Assembly: GCF_028453695.1 (NCBI RefSeq)
Contig: NC_135780.1
Coordinates: forward strand, 9,114,001 to 9,178,000
Length of the DNA: 64,000 nucleotides
Source of the DNA: Augochlora pura
Taxonomy: Eukaryota > Arthropoda > Insecta > Hymenoptera > Halictidae
Direction: 5' to 3'
Shown piece by piece: positions 59,480 through 64,000 of this stretch (its first letter is position 1; every line of letters starts with the position of its first letter). The translations under genes and the position numbers were made by a program. A model generated the notes under the pieces. The model saw nothing but the letters and a program-made list of their open reading frames with translations, ran no database searches and was not told the DNA's origin.

Positions 59480-61294
59480 AACGGACGGCCGCGCACTTGA
59501 CCCCAGAGAACCACCGGCCCGGCCGTCCGAATAAATCGAATCGCCCCCTAACCCAAACGGAATCATACTCTCGAATCCGGTGATCTACGAAAATTAAAGA
59601 AGACTTTATCCGAGACCGGCCTCCGAGCTACCACGAGAATTTCATTCCTCTCGTCCGCGGTCGAACGGAAGGGGAACCCGCTCCACGAAGTCTCGAGGAA
59701 ATGTTATCGGTCTCCTCTCTTTCTCCGCAAGCACACGGCCAGCCTGTATAGTATCATTGCGTACTGCACCGTCTTTCGGAAAATTCTACGATTTTTTGAG
59801 AATTTTTTGGGGGACGATGTTCGTGGAATGGTCGAGTAATTTTCGCTTAGCGAATGGGAATACGTGATGGAATGTACGGTGTGCTTAGTGAAGTATAAAG
59901 TATATATGATATACAGTTGAGAATAGTATATAAATATAATAATATTAATATAAAATAATATAGTAAAATAATTCCTTACTAAAATAATAGGAAGAAAAAC
60001 AAAATTGATTGATTCTGTTTTAAAATTCAAATATTAACATATCTAATATAAAAATTAAGAAACAGTGTTAAAAATAAAGATAGTAAAATAGATGAATAAA
60101 TAACTTTGTTAGCTGAGAGTGAATAAACGACTTTAAAAGGTTAAATATTTTCTAGACAGAGATAAGTACCTATTAAGGAACTAATATGTATCATTAATTT
60201 TATTGTAACTGAAAAGCGTTTATTATTGAATATCAATACTACTGTTGGACAGATTGAAGTATCTAAATACCATAAGGACCACTAACATATAAATAATGAA
60301 CTTATGATAAAAAACAATATAATTAAAATAGTAAAGCACGAGCAAGTACCTATTATGGAACAGACACCCTTTCATCTTTTACAAAAATAGTTTTAATAAA
60401 CATTTAACCTTCTCCTTCATTATACAACACTATCTACATAAAATCGACATTACACATTTCGTTTAAACTATAAAATTATATAATCAATACTAACGATTAT
60501 CCAAGAAGTAAAGGCAGAAATTACACTGACAATGAACAGTGTACAATTACTATGTACAATTATATAAACAAAATAATTATAAAAATAAACAACGAATGCA
60601 GAGATTAATTGAATAAAAACGGAGAAATATCCCAGCAACGATAAGTAAGAAAATTATACGAAACATTCAAGACGCGCCGCAGGAAGCAATGGAATAAAAC
60701 GTCCGCTATCACAGCGTCACCGAAATAGAATCGCGTCCCCCGATAAGATCTCGCAACAGTCGCGCTTATAATTATTTTGGTACAGCGCGTGTCGCGTTGT
60801 TCGAACGTTTCCTCACGCTTCACGCGTCTGGTTAGCCGCGTTCTTATCGCGCGGGGCCAAAAATTCGGACGCGGGGCGCGCGCTCCGCGCCTAGCTAATG
60901 CGGCCGAGCCATTGAAAATTTCAATCACGTGCTCGTCTTATGCGCTCCAGGAACTACGTACTCGCAGCTACGGCCACGGCAATACCAATTGCCAGTAATG
61001 CCGGCCGTCTGAAATCCGAACAACGCCGAGATTCGAACAGAATTCAGCTTCTAAACACTACGGCGGGGGCCGCGCGAGGCAGCGCGAGGCAGCGCGAGGA
61101 ACGTTCGCGTTCTCTTTTCCCTCGCCGGAATTGGCTTCTTAACGATCCCCGTTGATTTGCCGCGCTTTCGTTGTTGCCCGCGAGCCGCTCCGCCGGTTTC
61201 TTTATTCAAGGAGATTGCGTCACGATAACGGCGCCATTTTTCGTTACCTCGGAATCACTGCTGCTGCACGGCGCAGTTCTGAACGCGTTTCTTC
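59480..61294. other. Intron-like DNA without recognised gene
   Basis: GC-rich at 59480-59720 and 60660-61290, AT-rich between. A short tandem gcgcgaggca repeats three times near 61072-61100. No supported gene. Confidence 0.5.
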
Positions 61295-61885
61295 GATTTG
61301 GTTCTTGGAATGGTGTTAATATCAGGCACAATCCTAGCTCGTGTTAGTGTCACAGTTTATGGTATGTTTCATGTGCTTTCGTTTCAAGAATTTTGATAAT
61401 ATTGAAATATATTATAGTCTATATGTAATTAGGGGGAGTTTAAGTCACCACTTTTCTAATTTTAAAATTGTTTAAGAGTTACGGGTTTTAAAACGGGTTT
61501 GGTTTTTGGAATGGTGTTAATATCAGGCTCAATCCTACCTCGTGTTAGTGTCACAGTTTATGGTATGTTTCGTGTGCTTTCGTTTCAAGGATTTTGATAA
61601 TATTGAAATATGTTGTAGTCTATGCGTAATTAGGGGGTGTTTAAGTCATCACTTTTCTATTTTCAAAATTGTTTAACAGTTACGGGTTTTAAAACGGGTT
61701 TGATCTTTGGAATGCTGTTAATATCAGGCTCAATTTTAGCTCGTGTTAGTGACACAGTTTATGGTATATTTCGTGTCAAGGATTTTGATGATATTGAAAT
61801 ATATTATAGTCTGTATGTAATTAGGGGGAGTTTAAGTCATCACTTTTTTAATTTCAAAATTGTTTAAAAGTTACGGGTTTCAAAA
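61295..61885. repeat. 201-bp tandem repeat, about three units
   Basis: The landmark ttggaat starts at 61305, 61506 and 61707, an exact 201-bp period except for a small deletion in unit 3. Units share gttaatatcaggc, tgttagtg, cacagtttatggta, attttgataatattgaaata, attagggggagtttaagtca and gttacgggtttt. The sequence is complex rather than simple AT, so it is a young minisatellite or satellite seed. Confidence 0.94.
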
Positions 61886-62804
61886 GTTTGTAGTTTAAAA
61901 GTCTGAGTTTTACGAAATCGGTCTGCAGATATGAATTTGTATCTCTGAAATTATTAAAGATACAAAGTTGCAACTTTTTTGTGGTGATCTCGAAGGATGC
62001 ATTATATTATTTATATTTTAAAAATGCAATTTTTCCACCTGGACAAAAATAGGAATATTTCTGTAAATGTATCGTGACTGTCACGACATAAAAGAAACGA
62101 TCCTTTTTCATAGATCCTTTTCTTAGCAACATTTTACTATTTATATTCCAGCTCGTCCCGAAAGAAATTCACGAAATTGATTGTTCACTCTTCCATCTTA
62201 TTAATTTTTTACTATCACATTAAATCGATAATAAACAACAGATATTATATATTCATGCTCTAGAAATGAGCGACGCATAAGAATTAACAATTAAGTAACA
62301 ATTAAGAAGAAGATTTAACAATTAATTATACTACCTCCCTATACCCTCTACATGCAATTCATTACTTAAAAAACAATAACAAATTAACTAAAATCAGAAT
62401 TTACATAAACAACGACAATACGACAATATAGACATATTCTAATAATCGACGAGGTACGTGTAACCCGTGTAACACTCGTGTTCAACAACTGCAGTCAGGG
62501 ACCTAAACGAACAATAATAGTCGACGGTAACCATTTCCAAGATAGCCATCAAAAGTGTAGCAGTTTCCTGGTCCCAGGAAAAGTACGCTTGGCCTCGCAG
62601 GAGATGGATTCGCGGATCCGTGGAGTCGTCGTTTCGCTCGCGAGAACGCGGCGGTGGATTTCTTGGCGCGGAGGGGAGGGCGCGTGCGAGCTGCGTGCGG
62701 CCTCGCGGGCAGAGATTGCTGGAGAGGACGGGGCTAACTTCGTTCGGGTTGCCGGTGATTCGATTTACCTGGAAGGCTAGCCAGGGCCAAGTGTAGAACA
62801 CGCG
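61886..62804. other. Intron-like DNA without recognised gene
   Basis: AT-rich to 62450, then GC-rich. Frames at 62439-62801 on both strands overlap; on the minus strand a good donor-like cag/gtaaat lies at about 62764-62772 downstream of the conserved 33-mer, but no acceptor of quality precedes it. Confidence 0.45.
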
Positions 62805-62837
62805 GCAAGCCGGGACAGCAATATGTAATCCACTTTA
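62805..62837 (-). other. Conserved 33-mer, copy 2 (inverted)
   Basis: Reverse complement matches 59447-59479 with one difference. Read on the minus strand it lies between a (GA)n-rich stretch and a donor-like site. Both copies can be read as KWITYCCPGL in one frame, but downstream residues diverge at once. Coding, structured RNA and short-element explanations all remain open. Confidence 0.75.
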
Positions 62838-62958
62838 ACTGCACACAGCGTGCCGGCCTCTCTCTCTCTCTCCCTCTCTCGCAAATCGCTATCTCTCTGT
62901 GGAACACGTGTACGTGTACATCACTGCCTGATCTGCACTTCCACTTTTCCCTCTGGCT

Positions 62959-63004
<46 letters not shown>

Positions 63005-63651
63005 GTCTTCTCTCTCGATCCAACACGGCTTAAGCAGCGCACTACGTTCGCCGTATTACCGGCAAACCGGAAATCGATTTTCATGGGGCACCGATGGACC
63101 AAGGAATCGAGAAGGCACTCGACGACGACACCCGATGGCCACCCGGAATCCGGCGAACCGTGGCCCGGCGCGGTGACAGGCTCCGTGCGGCTTTGAGGAT
63201 CCGTGAAACGCTGCGAACAGTTGGCTGACCGACCATTCTCCCGTGCACCCTCTGCCTCAGACTCCGTTACGTTTCTCGGATATTAACTCCTGCACATCCA
63301 TTGTTCTTTCGATTTCCCTTCTGGCGCGGTATCGTTGACCTCTACACTGTGCTGGCGGATTTTTTTTTAGCAAGTCGGTGGCAAGAGGATGTGCTATAGA
63401 TGTGCCGAATGTCGTATGAATATTCTAGGAACGTAATAGAAATATTCTGTGTTATGAATTCAGACGTTTTTTAAATGTTTTAAGATGTTCAATATGTATT
63501 AAAGATCAGATATTTTGAAGATGTTTCGTAATATGTTTTAAAGATCAGATGTTTTTAAAATGACATCCTAAATATCTTTATATATTGTAGTACATATATG
63601 TAAGATGTAAAGGATTAAATTAGCTTTTGCTAAATTAAATTTGCTACGAAA
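62838..63651. other. Intron-like DNA with (CT)n microsatellites
   Basis: (CT)n at 62859-62880 and 62962-63002. GC-rich to 63360. From 63460 to 63570 repeated atgttttaagatgtt/agatcagat motifs resemble the 20845-21085 cluster. No gene. Confidence 0.55.
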
Positions 63652-63821
63652 TTAACGCCTTGCAATACCTTTCAAGCTGCGTTGATTAGCATTTATTTAT
63701 CCTTAATATTTTCCTTAACAGGGTCAGACTATTTTTGTTTCTTTTATTATTTTTATCTACTTTCGTTTATAGACCTTGATAACAGAAGAATTTATTGTTA
63801 TTTCGATATAGTGGAAATTAA
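63652..63821 (+). mobile_element. TTAA element E, 5' part, interrupted by A
   Basis: Starts ttaacgccttgcaatacctt and aligns with the reverse complement of 35581-35771. At its internal TTAA (63818-63821) element A begins; the uninterrupted E copy reads gaattaataatag here. The remainder of E would lie beyond the window. Confidence 0.72.
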
Positions 63822-64000
63822 CCCTTTGCACTCGAATGGTGACTCTGAGGCACCACTAAAATTGTTACGGTACATTAGAAAATAATATTTATATTATGAA
63901 AAATTAAATTTCAAAGATTATTAAAAACACAACTGTTATTGCATGAATTACAAAATTCAATTTCATATGCATAAAAAACATTTTGTCATATAAAATGAAA
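63818..64000 (+). mobile_element. TTAA element A, truncated by window end
   Basis: TTAACCCTTTGCACTCGA start, intact palindrome TGGTGACTCTGAGGCACCA, interior attcaatttcatatgcataa. The right end lies outside the window. Same orientation as all other A copies. Confidence 0.9.

Noticed and set aside
62764..62840. Possible small exon on the minus strand containing the conserved 33-mer and ending at cag/gtaaat
   Set aside because: The upstream acceptor lies behind a purine-rich, not pyrimidine-rich, stretch, and the other 33-mer copy has no splice sites; kept only as an open alternative.

Overview
This window looks like non-coding, intron-like DNA from an insect genome, most probably a hymenopteran. 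The reasons are the absence of any long open reading frame in 64 kb, a mosaic of GC-rich, CpG-rich segments and extremely AT-rich segments, abundant (CT)n and AT minisatellites, and many short non-autonomous DNA transposons. Every longer reading frame sits in low-complexity DNA (pyrimidine tracts, AT minisatellites) or is a short frame in GC-rich DNA with no recognisable domain. I do not call these genes. The species assignment is inference.

The one convincing coding feature is a 48-bp internal exon on the minus strand at 17900-17947. It has a TACTAAC branch point, a pyrimidine tract, an AG acceptor and a GTGAGT donor. It encodes LESNWDKWWTYDGIS, which resembles the start of the carbonic-anhydrase fold in carbonic-anhydrase-related proteins (CARP VIII/X/XI-like). 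If correct, most of the window is long intron of that gene, with about 46 kb upstream and about 18 kb downstream.

The rest is dominated by mobile elements. About 25 copies of short terminal-inverted-repeat elements flanked by TTAA (piggyBac-type target) fall into families I label A, A', B, E, F, G, H, L, M and P. Many begin TTAACCCTTT or TTAACCCCTT. Two sites are nested piles with exact target duplications: 28123-29047 (three layers) and 54308-55699 (three layers, the middle one holding two separate inserts). There are also two deleted Tc1-like elements keeping 27 codons of the transposase C-terminus (3738-4308, 54988-55556), three fold-back elements J (4327-4660, 15901-16222, 44273-44574) and one solo LTR (1647-1915).

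The most striking pattern is that one end of each of nine TTAA families carries a palindrome whose sequence differs by family. In eight families its centre lies 24.5-25 bp inside the TTAA; in A' it is about 27 bp. In H, G and L a second palindrome lies exactly 44 bp further in; in B the spacing is 46 bp. This looks like a shared transposase-binding architecture whose sequence changes while its geometry is kept.

Layout. 1-5.9 kb: solo LTR, Tc1-like element, J. 5.9-7.2 kb: pyrimidine tract. 7.15-7.84 kb: H. 9.85-13.3 kb: AT minisatellites. 13.3-16.9 kb: degraded A and P, J, A' and A. 17.9 kb: exon. 18.2-19.9 kb: P plus 109-bp and 28-bp tandem arrays. 22.9-23.9 kb: second pyrimidine tract. 25.7-29.05 kb: A, F and the G/L/F' nest. 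30.2-32.2 kb: minisatellite and its displaced duplicate. 34-36.2 kb: minisatellite, P, E, A. 38.4-39.3 kb: tandem repeats. 43.4-44.6 kb: P/G chimera and J. 48-52.3 kb: minisatellite, M, H, A. 54.3-55.7 kb: the large nest. 57-59 kb: P, microsatellite, M. 59.4 and 62.8 kb: an unexplained conserved 33-mer in inverted orientation. 61.3-61.9 kb: 201-bp tandem repeat. 63.65-64 kb: E with A inserted, running off the window.
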